Below, one piece after another: positions 27,101 through 35,368 of a DNA stretch of 64,000 bases. Each line of letters starts with the position of its first letter. Position 1 is the stretch's first letter. The notes under the pieces are model-generated. The model was given only the letters and a program-made list of their open reading frames with translations. It was not told where the DNA came from and did no database searches. Position numbers and translations under genes: made by a program. Origin of the DNA: Clostridium tetanomorphum (lineage in GTDB: Bacteria; Bacillota; Clostridia; Clostridiales; Clostridiaceae); the NCBI RefSeq assembly GCF_017873215.1, contig NZ_JAGGKA010000002.1, forward strand, positions 1 to 64,000, read 5' to 3'.

Positions 27101-27276
27101 ATGTAGTAGAAGTTATAAAATTGATTGCTAGAGGAACTATAGAGGGAAAAATTGTAGAATTACAAGAAAATAAGAAAGAATTAATAGACAATGTTATTAC
27201 AGGTGAACTTCAAAATAGTAATACTTTAAATAAATTATCTAAAGAAGAGTTACTTAAACTCTTTGAGAGAGATTAA
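24145..27276 (+). CDS. SNF2-family helicase with N-terminal SWIM zinc finger
   Basis: A 1043-residue DNA-dependent ATPase. A SWIM finger lies near residues 75-100 (SCTCDDF ... MCEHLNATAYKF), then a bacterial SNF2-associated region to about 580, then the two RecA-like lobes: ILADEMGLGKTIQTIAF (motif I), IIDEAQNIKN (motif II, DEAQ), LTGTPIENN (motif III), and in lobe 2 LISLKAGGTGLNLTSA and DQATDRAHRIGQ (motif VI). GTG codons at 24133 and 24136 are in frame, but GTGGTGA acts better as the ribosome site for the ATG at 24145. Such proteins translocate on duplex DNA and remodel bound proteins; a role in repair or transcription is inferred. Confidence 0.93.
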   Translation: MNLKELQEIILKSSSNFMRKKGQEIFKNGLVFNIKGKKIDNIYHVYGDVLNYNNQEKVKTHIKVNLLYKRLDGVSCTCDDFKEISINKKLFMCEHLNATAYKFLSLIYNKKSSKNGEIKKSSKMYKKNIPVSFDVKITCKSWKSKTNYELEFWLGVEYKHLITDLRSFIRNLDDERDIFFNDRFTYNHKVNSISVNDLRIIDFIREYVNKIKTTSVIGRKIIIAPENLREFLQCIDKNKVTFKYHGIEYKTIVFKENLPLSFTLKDKNKCFVLTTHKKLPTPLNINKDVYFFNGNLYLPSKHQIQKYGPLYDKFKSNYEILYNKTVENYNHIVSLLSSISNDITISDGVKTFTSNWIKLEFFIYKEKHNIYCDVKRVYCNKRINILDDENKQQFIRNFKEEEKILIKLEKYKFIKRNHRFMFIGEDEDFFNILSNKENSINSLGTVILGEGLDNIKIYNSNSIQIDLNEKNGYLKFDYNIGDIERNELDNMLRSYRFNSKFYKTKDNGFIDFEDEGVKDFLNLIQILNIDKNTEEGSVKIEKNKAVYILQSLKDKSFRIGNGVDILKDIEWKLTCINNKEVTLPENLKATLRKYQVNGFKWFKSLSELGFGGILADEMGLGKTIQTIAFILSEKNKKSLIITPTSLIYNWQHEIERFAPILKVGIIHGEKIEQKKVISKLEEYNVVLTTYGTLKNNVESYNNVEFDYCIIDEAQNIKNPITQNTKAVKEIKAKVKFALTGTPIENNLIELWSIFDFIMPGYLYSEETFYEKFLCGNEKDLENLKKLIKPFILRRTKKEVIKDLPDKIEKKILVQMTQKQKLIYNAYIKDIREKLKNNSQGKIEVFSYLTKLRQICLDPSLVFTEYEGGSGKLRVAMTLVEEGIDSDSKILIFSQFTSALNKIGKALKEKGIEYFYLDGSTPSKERIKLVNEFNNSDNIKVFLISLKAGGTGLNLTSANLVIHFDPWWNPAVEDQATDRAHRIGQKNVVEVIKLIARGTIEGKIVELQENKKELIDNVITGELQNSNTLNKLSKEELLKLFERD

Positions 27277-27292
27277 AAACTACAACAAATGA

Positions 27293-27358
27293 TATGCCCC
27301 CTTTATGGTAGACAGTTAAAATAATAAAACTGTTTCTATAAAGAGGGCATTTTATTTT
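27293..27358 (+). terminator. Intrinsic terminator after the SNF2 gene
   Basis: A long stem, ATGCCCCCTTTAT (27293-27305) with ATAAAGAGGGCAT (27338-27350, one mismatch), extended inside by AGACAGTT/AACTGTTTCT, then TTTATTTT. Confidence 0.85.
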
Positions 27359-27486
27359 GGTTTAAAAGGGTAAAAGTATGAATAAATATCAATAATTAAA
27401 CGGAAATGTGAGAATATATTCTTGGTTTATACGTTATATAGAGTGTAAAGGCTTTTACAATAATATCTTAGCAAGGAGATAGTTTT

Positions 27487-28041
27487 ATGAAATCCAACGG
27501 GGAAAATTATATACAGAGGTTGAAGGATGGGAAGGAAGATGCTTTAGATTATATTGTAGATAATTATCTACCACTAGTAAAGGGAACTGTAAGTAAGGTT
27601 CTTTCTCCATTTAGAGATGATGGTCTTATAGAAGAATGTGTAAATGATGTATTTCTTTCTATTTGGAATAATGCTATGAAATTTAGAGGAGATGTAACAG
27701 ATTTTAAAAAATGGGTTTATGTTGTATCTAAATTTAAAGCCATTGATTGTTATAGAGTTAATACAAAAAACATAGAAACTGTTTTAGAGGACATTGAAAT
27801 TACAAATGAAAATTCTGCAGAAGATAATTTTATTACTATGGAAAATAAAAGTGAAATATTAAAGTTAATTGATGGTTTAAAGGATATTGACAGAAATATT
27901 TTCGTTCTAAAATTCTTTCTTGGATATAAGTCAGAGGATATAGCTAAAAAACTTAATATTACAAAGGCTTCAGTGGATAACAGAATCTATAGAGGCAAAA
28001 GAAAACTTAGGGAAAAAGTATCAAACTTGGAGGTGATTTAA
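27487..28041 (+). CDS. ECF-type RNA polymerase sigma factor
   Basis: A 184-residue sigma factor with region 2 (VDNYLPLVKGTVSKVL ... FLSIWNNAMKFRGD, FKKWVYVVSKFKAIDCYR) and region 4 (IDRNIFVLKFFLGYKSEDIA, KLNITKASVDNRIYRGKRKL). AAGGAG is seven bases or so before the ATG. The downstream membrane-anchored DUF4179 protein starts two bases after the stop, the usual arrangement of a sigma factor and its membrane regulator. Autoregulation is likely but no matching promoter pair was identified. Confidence 0.9.
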   Translation: MKSNGENYIQRLKDGKEDALDYIVDNYLPLVKGTVSKVLSPFRDDGLIEECVNDVFLSIWNNAMKFRGDVTDFKKWVYVVSKFKAIDCYRVNTKNIETVLEDIEITNENSAEDNFITMENKSEILKLIDGLKDIDRNIFVLKFFLGYKSEDIAKKLNITKASVDNRIYRGKRKLREKVSNLEVI

Positions 28042-28043
28042 TT

Positions 28044-29396
28044 ATGAAGGATATTTATGAAGTATTGAATGATATTGATATAGATGAAAATGAGTTTGAA
28101 GAAATTTTTGTTGATGATATAGAAAAAGAGAGAGTTAAAAAGAATTTAAGAAAATCTATAGGTAAAAAAAGATTAATGAATAAAAAGAAGATTTGTGCAG
28201 CAGCTATTACTTTTGTGGTTATGTCATCTGCTATAATAGCAAAACCAGCTTTGGCAATTAATATTCCTATAATCGGAGAATTATTTAAAAAGAATTTAGT
28301 TAGTGTCAATAAGAATTATGTTAATTATATTGAAACAATTGGTAAAACTAAGTCCTATAAAGGAATTGATGTTACTTTTGAAAGTGCAGCAGCAGATAAA
28401 AATACACTTTTTTTAAGTTTTATTGTGAAAAATAACAACAAGGAAATTAAGAATGATTATATGAATGTATTATTAATACCAACGTCAATGAAGATAAATG
28501 GGGAAAATATAAACGCAGCAGCATCAGCTTCATGGGAGATTATAGATAAAAATACTATTAAAGTATTAAAAAAGATTGATTTATCATCAGATAATATAAA
28601 AGATAAGATGAATGTAGATATTGATATATCAGAGTTATTAGGTATATCAGGGGATTGGGGAGTTCAATTTTTTATGGACAAAAGCAAACAAACAGAAAGA
28701 ACTTATGAAAAAGAATTAAATGTTGATATAAATATAAATGGAGTAAAGGGGAAAGTTTCAAATGTAATAGTTACTCCACTTACCGTAAAAATAGAAGGAG
28801 AGGGCCATTTTAATGATATGTGTGATGATAATGTTCCAGAACTTGATTTTATAGTTCTGGATGATAAAGGGAAAGGATTACGTTGGGATGGAGGAATGAG
28901 TGGTGATACTTCCACTAAAGGGAAAATTAAATGGAGCACAAGCTTTATTTCTAATGGCAATATGAATAGCATAACTATTATACCTAAATATAGAATGCCG
29001 AATAATGATATTCGTAAAATATTATCACCAGTTAAATTAGATGTAAATAATGTAAAGCCAATAGAGCTAATTAATGATAAAGATAGAAGTATAAATATTA
29101 AGAATTATTTTATTGATGGTGATTATCTAGTTGTAAAATATAATCAAAAATATTTTGGAAAAGACAGTTTAACGTGTCCATTTGACATACCTATATATGT
29201 AATGGGCAAAGGTAATAAAATAGAGGAGATATCTGATTATAAAAAAATAGATACGATTTATAACAAATATCATAATTCTAATGATAATATGAGTGTATTT
29301 AAAGTTGGTAAAGAGAGAGACTTAATGGTTGGAACTTATGATGGGGCAAATGTGAAAATTCTAAAAGATAAAGCAATTACCATTAAACTTAAATAA
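28044..29396 (+). CDS. DUF4179-domain membrane protein, likely anti-sigma regulator
   Basis: A 450-residue protein with a charged cytoplasmic head (residues 1-50, DIDIDENEFEEIFVDDIEKE), one transmembrane segment (about 52-72, ending AKPALA) and a long extracytoplasmic part that begins NIPIIGELF, the DUF4179 hallmark, followed by beta-rich DUF5643-like sequence. It is paired with the ECF sigma gene and the ribosome site GGAGG lies at the end of that gene. By precedent the head binds the sigma factor and the outer part senses envelope stress; neither is proven here. Confidence 0.8.
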   Translation: MKDIYEVLNDIDIDENEFEEIFVDDIEKERVKKNLRKSIGKKRLMNKKKICAAAITFVVMSSAIIAKPALAINIPIIGELFKKNLVSVNKNYVNYIETIGKTKSYKGIDVTFESAAADKNTLFLSFIVKNNNKEIKNDYMNVLLIPTSMKINGENINAAASASWEIIDKNTIKVLKKIDLSSDNIKDKMNVDIDISELLGISGDWGVQFFMDKSKQTERTYEKELNVDININGVKGKVSNVIVTPLTVKIEGEGHFNDMCDDNVPELDFIVLDDKGKGLRWDGGMSGDTSTKGKIKWSTSFISNGNMNSITIIPKYRMPNNDIRKILSPVKLDVNNVKPIELINDKDRSINIKNYFIDGDYLVVKYNQKYFGKDSLTCPFDIPIYVMGKGNKIEEISDYKKIDTIYNKYHNSNDNMSVFKVGKERDLMVGTYDGANVKILKDKAITIKLK

Positions 29397-29485
29397 TATA
29401 AATTTTAGAGTATACTGATGTAGCTTTATGTCTTTTCTGATATAATATAGTAAAATTTTAGTTTAGTATACAAATGGTGATATAT

Positions 29486-30397
29486 ATGAAAATTAATAGA
29501 CTAATAGAAATAATAATTATTCTTCTTAATAAAGAAACTGTAACAGCAAAGGAGCTTGCAGAAAGGTTTAATGTATCTCAGCGTACAATATATAGAGATA
29601 TAGAGGAGTTATCTTCTTCAGGTATACCAGTGTATATGAGTAAAGGAAGATATGGAGGAATTTCTCTTTTAGATAACTATACTTTAGATAAAACAATTCT
29701 ATCAGAGGATGAAAAAGGAAACATAATTTTTGCACTTAAAACTTTAGAAGCTACAAAACAGCTAAAAATTGATAATACTTTAGACAAAATAGGAAGCATT
29801 TTTGGAAAAATTAATTCCGTAGATTGGGTTCAAGTTGATTTTACCCCTTGGGGAAGTGATGGGGATGTTGATAGGAGATTTGATGAAATTAAATCATCCA
29901 TATTAAAGCACAAAATTTTAAAATTTAGATATGTAAACTCTCAAAATATTAAAAGTCAACGTATTGTAAAACCATATAAAATTATATTTAAGGGGCAAGC
30001 GTGGTATTTACTTGCATATTGCTGTGATAAGGAAGCTGGTAGAGTATTTAAGATAACTCGTATGAGAGATGTAGAATCTATTGATAGTCATTTTGAAAGA
30101 AAGGAAATTAGTAAATTTTTCAATAAGGATAAAGAGGATTATCAATTTACTATGATTAAATTAAAACTTAAGTTTAATTCTAATATGTTATATCATATTA
30201 TTGATTATTATAGTGAAGATGAAATATCTAAAAATTCAGATGGCACATATTTAGTCACAGTAGAATTTCCCTATGATGAATGGGTGTATTCTCATATATT
30301 ATCTTATGGAGATAGTGTGGAGATTATTGAACCAGAATTTATAAGAGAAGAAGTAAAAAATAGAATTAAAAGTATGATGCGAAAATATATAATATGA
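29486..30397 (+). CDS. HTH/WYL-domain transcriptional regulator
   Basis: A 303-residue regulator of the YafY/DeoR-like type. An N-terminal winged helix (AKELAERFNVSQRTIYRDIE at about residues 18-37) is followed by a WYL domain (KGQAWYLLAYCCDKEAGRVF, ITRMRD) and a C-terminal WCX-like extension. ATG at 29474 is in frame, but GGTGA fits the ATG at 29486. It is followed by a small zinc-ribbon gene and a radical SAM gene in the same direction. WYL domains bind nucleic-acid-type ligands in several DNA-damage or defence regulators; the ligand here is unknown. Confidence 0.85.
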   Translation: MKINRLIEIIIILLNKETVTAKELAERFNVSQRTIYRDIEELSSSGIPVYMSKGRYGGISLLDNYTLDKTILSEDEKGNIIFALKTLEATKQLKIDNTLDKIGSIFGKINSVDWVQVDFTPWGSDGDVDRRFDEIKSSILKHKILKFRYVNSQNIKSQRIVKPYKIIFKGQAWYLLAYCCDKEAGRVFKITRMRDVESIDSHFERKEISKFFNKDKEDYQFTMIKLKLKFNSNMLYHIIDYYSEDEISKNSDGTYLVTVEFPYDEWVYSHILSYGDSVEIIEPEFIREEVKNRIKSMMRKYII

Positions 30398-30461
30398 CAT
30401 ACAGGTGGCATATATACTTTGATATTATATAAGCAAATAGGAAAAAGGAGTGTGTTTATAT

Positions 30462-30725
30462 ATGGAAAGAATGTATTGTCAAAGCTGTGGTATGCCAATT
30501 ATTGATGAGAAGGAATTTGGAACAAATAAGGATGGAAGTAAAAATAATGAATACTGTATTTATTGTTTTGAACAAGGTGCATTTAAAGATGATATGACAA
30601 TGGAACAAATGATTGATTTTTGTGTACCACATATGGTAAAAGCAAATCCAAATATGAATGAAAAAGAGGCTAAAGAAAATCTTCAAAAATTTTTCCCAAC
30701 TTTAAAAAGATGGAGAAATAAATAG
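30462..30725 (+). CDS. Small zinc-ribbon protein
   Basis: An 87-residue protein with two CxxC knuckles, YCQSCGMPI (near residues 5-13) and YCIYCFEQGAF (near 31-41), forming a putative zinc-ribbon, and a helical C-terminus (TMEQMIDFCVPHMVKANPN). This is the 'putative zinc ribbon' family often encoded next to WYL regulators. AAAAAGGAG at 30442-30450 fits the ATG at 30462. It sits 64 bases after the regulator and 14 bases before the radical SAM gene, so the three probably form one unit. Confidence 0.8.
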   Translation: MERMYCQSCGMPIIDEKEFGTNKDGSKNNEYCIYCFEQGAFKDDMTMEQMIDFCVPHMVKANPNMNEKEAKENLQKFFPTLKRWRNK

Positions 30726-30739
30726 CTAAGGAGAAAAAG

Positions 30740-31633
30740 ATGGACTATATTCCTGCAAAAACAATAGTTTCAAAATATGCAAAAGATAATTGGTGGTTTG
30801 GGATAAATTATAATATGAATATTTATAAGGGTTGTTGTCATGGATGTATCTATTGTGATTCTCGAAGTGAGTGTTATCATATAGATAATTTTGATAAGGT
30901 AAGGGCAAAGGAAAGTTCAACACAAATTATTAGAAATGATTTAAAAGGTAAGAGAAGAACTGGAATTATAGGCACAGGTGCAATGAGTGATCCTTATAAT
31001 CCATTTGAAAGGGAATTGATGCTTACAAGAAATGCACTAGAGGAAATAGACAAATTTAAGTTTGGTATAGCTATAGCTACTAAAAGCGATCTTGTAACAC
31101 GAGATATTGATATTTTAAATAGAATAAAACAGCATTCCCCAGTTCTTATAAAGATCACTATTACTACTTTTAATGATGAATTGTGTAAGAAGATTGAACC
31201 CAATGTTTGTACAACGTCTAAAAGATTTGACGCAATAAAAAGTCTTTCAGATAATGGTATATTCACTGGAATATTACTTATGCCTATTTTACCATTTATT
31301 AATGATAATGAAGAAAATATTATAAGCATAGTAAGAAAAGCTCATAAGTGTGGTGCCAAGTTTGTTTTTGCATATGGAATGGGTCTAACCCTTAGACAAA
31401 ATCAAAGAGATTATTATTATGAACAATTGATAGAGTTGTTTCCAGATAAAAATTTAGTACAAAAATATAAAAATGAGTTTGGAAGTAGTTATGAATATCC
31501 TTCTGTTAATTCAAAAATTCTATACCATATATTTAAAACTGAATGTAAAAGACTAGGGTTACTTTATAAAATGGAGGATATAATCTTAGCATATAAATCT
31601 GGCTATGGAGATAGACAAATAAGTTGGTTTTAG
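30740..31633 (+). CDS. Radical SAM protein, SplB-related
   Basis: A 297-residue radical SAM enzyme. The iron-sulfur motif CxxxCxxC is in KGCCHGCIYCDSRSECY near residues 32-48, and GTGAMSDPYNPFE and LLMPILPFIND match the Rv2578c/SplB-like subgroup ('DNA repair photolyase' COG). True spore photoproduct lyases are larger and have a different second half, so the substrate is uncertain. AAGGAG precedes the start. It closes the WYL/zinc-ribbon cluster and is followed by a terminator. Confidence 0.85.
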   Translation: MDYIPAKTIVSKYAKDNWWFGINYNMNIYKGCCHGCIYCDSRSECYHIDNFDKVRAKESSTQIIRNDLKGKRRTGIIGTGAMSDPYNPFERELMLTRNALEEIDKFKFGIAIATKSDLVTRDIDILNRIKQHSPVLIKITITTFNDELCKKIEPNVCTTSKRFDAIKSLSDNGIFTGILLMPILPFINDNEENIISIVRKAHKCGAKFVFAYGMGLTLRQNQRDYYYEQLIELFPDKNLVQKYKNEFGSSYEYPSVNSKILYHIFKTECKRLGLLYKMEDIILAYKSGYGDRQISWF

Positions 31634-31710
31634 TTATATAAGATTAAAATAACGATTTTTTACACATCATCTAAAAAACTTTGTATAATTATTTTGTAGG
31701 TACATTAAGT

Positions 31711-31738
31711 AAAAAGACGCAGTAAGCGTCTTTTTTAA
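31711..31738 (+). terminator. Intrinsic terminator after the radical SAM gene
   Basis: AAGACGC (31714-31720) pairs with GCGTCTT (31726-31732), four-base loop, followed by a T run. Confidence 0.85.
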
Positions 31739-31811
31739 TATTTAAAGAATAATTACTTAAATCCAATTAATATTATTAAGGAGTAAACTACATTTAAGGA
31801 CAAGAATCACT

Positions 31812-32621
31812 TTACAATAATATAGGAATCTGTATTTCAGTTATAAATTCTTCTTGCAGGCTAGTTTCATGTACATCAATTTTGTATATTTCTATAGGTT
31901 CAGATATAATCTTATAATTATTGTTATTAATAAATGAAAATAATTTATCAATATATTGTTTGTTAGAAGAATAGGAACCCCTATATGAAATGCATACATA
32001 ATGTGCTCCTTGCAATAGCAAATTATAATTACTTTCACTATTGTCTAATAAGCAAAATACTGATTTATATTTATTATAAACTCCATTATTTAAGCTATCT
32101 AAATTATATATAGCTCCTACTTTTGTATTGCCAAGAAGATAAAATTTATCCTCATAATTTTTTTGAAGCTTTTTTATTAAATAATCTACTTCTTCATCAC
32201 GGGATATATCACCATTTAATTTTAATGCTTTTCTTTCGTCTATATAAATTACTTTAACAGTATTAAGTACAGTGGTAGTTTCTACAGAGTTAATATTTTG
32301 AATTCGCTTTAAAACATTATTTTTTAACATATTTAATTCTTCTATTTTGTTGTTTATTAGGCATATTTCTTCATTTAGCATTTCTTTGGTAGCTTTTACA
32401 GTTCTGTTATCTATATAATCATTAATCTTTTCCATAGAAAAATCAAAGGTACGCAGCTCCTTAATTAAATTTAGTTTCCATATATCATTCATAGTATAAA
32501 GTCTATAACCATTGGTATCTCTAATAGGTTTTAATATACCTAATTTTTCATAATACATTAAAGAATCTCTACATATATTATATATTTTAGATATTTCTCC
32601 GATTTTATAATAATCCTTCAT
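31812..32621 (-). CDS. MerR-family multidrug-type regulator (BmrR/BltR-like)
   Basis: A 269-residue regulator. The N-terminal MerR winged helix (YKIGEISKIYNICRDSLMYY, EKLGILKPIRDTNGYRLY) is followed by a dimerising coiled coil (about 75-120) and a C-terminal domain like the GyrI/effector-binding fold. CAGGAGG followed by five bases identifies the ATG at 32621 rather than an upstream in-frame ATG. It is divergent from a MATE exporter whose promoter has the 19-bp spacer and dyad characteristic of MerR activation. It probably detects a cationic drug and turns on the exporter. Confidence 0.9.
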   Translation of the reverse strand: MKDYYKIGEISKIYNICRDSLMYYEKLGILKPIRDTNGYRLYTMNDIWKLNLIKELRTFDFSMEKINDYIDNRTVKATKEMLNEEICLINNKIEELNMLKNNVLKRIQNINSVETTTVLNTVKVIYIDERKALKLNGDISRDEEVDYLIKKLQKNYEDKFYLLGNTKVGAIYNLDSLNNGVYNKYKSVFCLLDNSESNYNLLLQGAHYVCISYRGSYSSNKQYIDKLFSFINNNNYKIISEPIEIYKIDVHETSLQEEFITEIQIPILL

Positions 32622-32680
32622 AAAATCCTCCTGCATTATATTAATTATTTATTAAAAATTTCCAAAATATAAAGATATAG

Positions 32681-32711
32681 TTGACCTTAGTATTATACCA
32701 AGGTTTATAAT
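32681..32711 (+). promoter_or_regulatory. MerR-type promoter/operator of the MATE gene
   Basis: TTGACC (32681-32686) and TATAAT (32706-32711) are separated by 19 bases, two more than optimal. The dyad ACCTTAGTAT-T-ATACCAAGGT (32684-32704) fills the spacer with near-perfect symmetry. MerR proteins activate such promoters by twisting the overlong spacer. Confidence 0.88.
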
Positions 32712-32732
32712 TTTAATAAAGGGGTGACAGTT

Positions 32733-34085
32733 ATGAATTGTACAACAGTTGATAATAATAGCATGAGAAAAAAATTCATAAGATATTTATTACCATCTGT
32801 TTCAGCCATGTGGGTATATTCTTTATATACTATGGTTGATGGAATATTTGTTAGTTGGGGAGTTGGAACTACTGCTATAGCTTCTGTTAATATTGCAATG
32901 CCTTTTATTAATTTTATTTTTGCTATATCAGTGTTTTTTGCCACAGGAGCTTCAACTCTTGTTTCTATAGCTTTAGGAAAAAATAATTTAAAAAGAGCTA
33001 ATGAAATATTTACTATGAATTTTATCGCTATGGTTGTTGTTTCAATAATAATAGCAACATTAACATTAACGAATTTGGATAAAATAGCTATATTTTTAGG
33101 TGCAAATGATTTAACCATAGGTTACGTCAAGGAGTATTTACAAATAATAACTATATTCAATGGATTTTTTATAACATCATATTGTTTAGAAGTATTTACA
33201 AAGGCTGATGGATTTCCTTATTTGGCAATAGTAGGCGTTGTTTCTTCTGCATTAGTAAATATAGGGCTAGATTATCTATTTGTTATGAAATTCCACTGGG
33301 GGATAAAAGGAGCAGCATATGCCACAGGTATTTCTCAAGTTATAGCAACATTAATTTATATAATTCATTTTAATAAGAAAAAATCTAAATTGAAATTTAT
33401 AAAGTGTAAATTTGAATTTGGAGTTGTTAAAAAAATATTATCAATAGGATTACCAGATAGCTTGACAGAGTGTTCCACAGGTGTAGTTATATATATATTT
33501 AATCAGATTATATTAAGCAATGTTGGAGATAAAGGTGTTGTAACTTATAGTATTATTTCTTATATAAATTTATTAGTTTTAATGACTATGATAGGTATTA
33601 CTCAAGGAATGCAGCCTTTATGCAGTTTTTATCATGGTAGGGAAGATGAAGAAGCTGTTAATACTTTATTTAATATGAGTGCAAAAACTATAGGATTAAT
33701 ATCTATATTAATATTTGCTATAGTAAATATATTTACACCTCAATTAGTTCAAGTATTCATGGATAAAGGAGCTAACGAAGAGCTATATGCGTATTCTATA
33801 AAGGCTATAAGAATGTTTTCATTGTCATTTATAATAGTAGGATACAATATTTTAATATCAGGGTTCTTTGCAGCTATAGCAAAGCCTAAATATGCAACTA
33901 TTATATCTATATCTAGAGGATTGGTTATTATAACATTAGTTTTATTTATAATGACAGCTGCATTTGGAGAAAATGGTATATGGTTAGCCACTGTTGTTTC
34001 AGAAGGAATAAGTGTAATAGCATCTATATTCATATTTAAAAATAATAGATATAATGAGCAAGAACTTAGTGAATTGACACAATAA
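32733..34085 (+). CDS. MATE-family multidrug efflux transporter
   Basis: A 450-residue protein with twelve predicted helices in two related halves. The N-terminal half begins RYLLPSVSAMWVYSLYTMVD and includes GVGTTAIASVNIAMPF; the second half shows GLPDSLTECSTGVVIYIFNQ. This is the DinF/NorM-like MATE group that exports cationic drugs using sodium or proton gradients. AAGGGGTGA places the start at the ATG 32733, not at the GTG 32724. It is controlled by the divergent MerR-type regulator. Confidence 0.92.
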   Translation: MNCTTVDNNSMRKKFIRYLLPSVSAMWVYSLYTMVDGIFVSWGVGTTAIASVNIAMPFINFIFAISVFFATGASTLVSIALGKNNLKRANEIFTMNFIAMVVVSIIIATLTLTNLDKIAIFLGANDLTIGYVKEYLQIITIFNGFFITSYCLEVFTKADGFPYLAIVGVVSSALVNIGLDYLFVMKFHWGIKGAAYATGISQVIATLIYIIHFNKKKSKLKFIKCKFEFGVVKKILSIGLPDSLTECSTGVVIYIFNQIILSNVGDKGVVTYSIISYINLLVLMTMIGITQGMQPLCSFYHGREDEEAVNTLFNMSAKTIGLISILIFAIVNIFTPQLVQVFMDKGANEELYAYSIKAIRMFSLSFIIVGYNILISGFFAAIAKPKYATIISISRGLVIITLVLFIMTAAFGENGIWLATVVSEGISVIASIFIFKNNRYNEQELSELTQ

Positions 34086-34111
34086 AATATATAATTTATA
34101 AAGTGTGAAAG

Positions 34112-34146
34112 TGGGGCTGATTTTTAATTAGCTCCATAATTTTTTA
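34112..34146 (+). terminator. Weak terminator after the MATE gene
   Basis: GGGGCT (34113-34118) pairs with AGCTCC (34130-34135, with a G-T pair), then ATAATTTTTT. Confidence 0.45.
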
Positions 34147-34200
34147 CCTAATGCTTTTTATTAAAAAGGAAATAATACCTATAAGCATAATATTTAATAT

Positions 34201-34234
34201 ATAGTAATAGAGATAGAGGATTACTATCTTTTTA
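34201..34234 (+). terminator. Hairpin with T run shortly before the kinase gene
   Basis: ATAGTAAT (34201-34208) pairs with ATTACTAT (34220-34227), then CTTTTTATTT. It lies only about 30 bases before the start of the next gene, so it could end upstream transcripts or attenuate the kinase mRNA. Confidence 0.5.
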
Positions 34235-34265
34235 TTTATTAATATATTAGAAAAGGGGAATGGAT

Positions 34266-35153
34266 ATGAAGTATGTTATTGGAGTAGATGGAGGAGGTAC
34301 AAAAACTGAGGCTGTTGCCTATGATTTAAATGGAGGAAAAGTGGCATCCTCATTAAAGGGCTTTGGTAACTTAGTAAATGGTAAAGAAGAAGCTTTAGAA
34401 AATATCATAGAATCCATAGAAGAATTAATAAATGATTTAGGAAAGGAAAACTTTGAAGGATTATATTTAGGAGTAGCAGGTTCAGAGGTAGGGGATAATG
34501 CTAAATTAATAGAAAGTGAAATAAAAGATAAGCTTTTACTTGATTCTGTGGTTATGAATGATGGAGAATTAGCATTAAGATCTACATTAAAAGGTGATGA
34601 TGGAATTTTAACTATTGCAGGAACTGGTTCTATAGCTTTTGGTATAAATAAGGATAAATATGCTAGATGTGGAGGATGGGGACATCTTCTTGGGGATGAA
34701 GGTAGTGGATATAAAATAGCCATAGAGGCTATAAAAAGAATGATATATGAAGAAGACAATTCATTAGAAAAATCAGTTTTGTCTAAAGCTATAATGGAAA
34801 AACTTAAAATATCATCTGTTTCGCAAATTACAGATTTTGTATATTCATCAACTAAGGATGATATTGCAAGTTTAACTCCTATAGTATCTAAACTGGGAGA
34901 GGAAGGAGACAAGATAGCTAAAGAAATACTATTAGAAGAAGGAATTGCATTGGCTAAAAGTACAGAAAATGTATATAAGAAATTAAAGTTTGATGGTTGT
35001 TCTATAGGATTAGTTGGAGGAGTTATAAAAAAGTCTATTATAGTTAGACAAGCTTTTGAGGAATATTTAAAAGAACATATAGGGGTAAATGCTTTTGTAG
35101 ATGAGGAAGTTTCTCCAGCTAAAGGAGCTTATTATATATATAAAAGAAAATAG
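34266..35153 (+). CDS. BadF/BadG-family kinase, probable N-acetylglucosamine/N-acetylmuramate kinase
   Basis: A 295-residue ASKHA-fold kinase. Phosphate 1 motif GVDGGGTKTEAVAYD at the N-terminus, phosphate 2 region TIAGTGSIAFG near residue 120, GGWGHLLGDEGSGY near 138 and the adenosine motif GLVGGVIKKS near 250 fit the BadF/NAGK family, which in clostridia includes MurK. GGGG at 34255-34258 fits the ATG at 34266 (MKYVIGVDGG). The downstream GH4 enzyme and PTS permease suggest amino-sugar or disaccharide use. Its last codon is shared with the first base block of structured element B. Confidence 0.85.
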   Translation: MKYVIGVDGGGTKTEAVAYDLNGGKVASSLKGFGNLVNGKEEALENIIESIEELINDLGKENFEGLYLGVAGSEVGDNAKLIESEIKDKLLLDSVVMNDGELALRSTLKGDDGILTIAGTGSIAFGINKDKYARCGGWGHLLGDEGSGYKIAIEAIKRMIYEEDNSLEKSVLSKAIMEKLKISSVSQITDFVYSSTKDDIASLTPIVSKLGEEGDKIAKEILLEEGIALAKSTENVYKKLKFDGCSIGLVGGVIKKSIIVRQAFEEYLKEHIGVNAFVDEEVSPAKGAYYIYKRK

Positions 35154-35285
35154 AAATCGTTATCCAGGGACGTGGCCGCTCTGTATTCCAACTTTGAAGA
35201 AAAGCAGAGAACCCAAATCTTTGATTTGGTGTGAATCGCTTTCACAGAGTGCGATGGAAATATTAGAGCGGCTAGTCATTGGATA
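35151..35285 (+). repeat. Dispersed structured element, copy B
   Basis: It begins at the kinase stop codon (TAGAAATCG) and lacks the leading hairpin. Outer helix TTATCC/GGATAA; then GAC/GTC; variable helix GCCGCTCT (35175-35182) with AGAGCGGC (35265-35272) and TTCCA/TGGAA; inner hairpins CCAAATC-TTT-GATTTGG and TGTGAATCGCTTTCACA. The variable helix differs from copy C but still pairs fully. Confidence 0.8.
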
Positions 35286-35290
35286 AAAAT

Positions 35291-35320
35291 AAAAAACTGT
35301 TTCTACAAACAGTTTTTTAT
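35291..35320 (+). terminator. Intrinsic terminator after the kinase/element B
   Basis: AAAACTGTTT (35293-35302) pairs with AAACAGTTTT (35307-35316), then TTAT. The stem is perfect. Confidence 0.85.
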
Positions 35321-35368
35321 TTGTTATATGTGTAAATTTGTGTGCAAAATAAGGCTATTTTTTGAAAG

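Noticed and set aside
34319-34912. Minus-strand open frame (197 codons) opposite the BadF-type kinase
   Set aside because: Ser/Pro/Leu-rich translation typical of antisense to a Gly/Glu/Lys-rich gene; no ribosome site and no motif.
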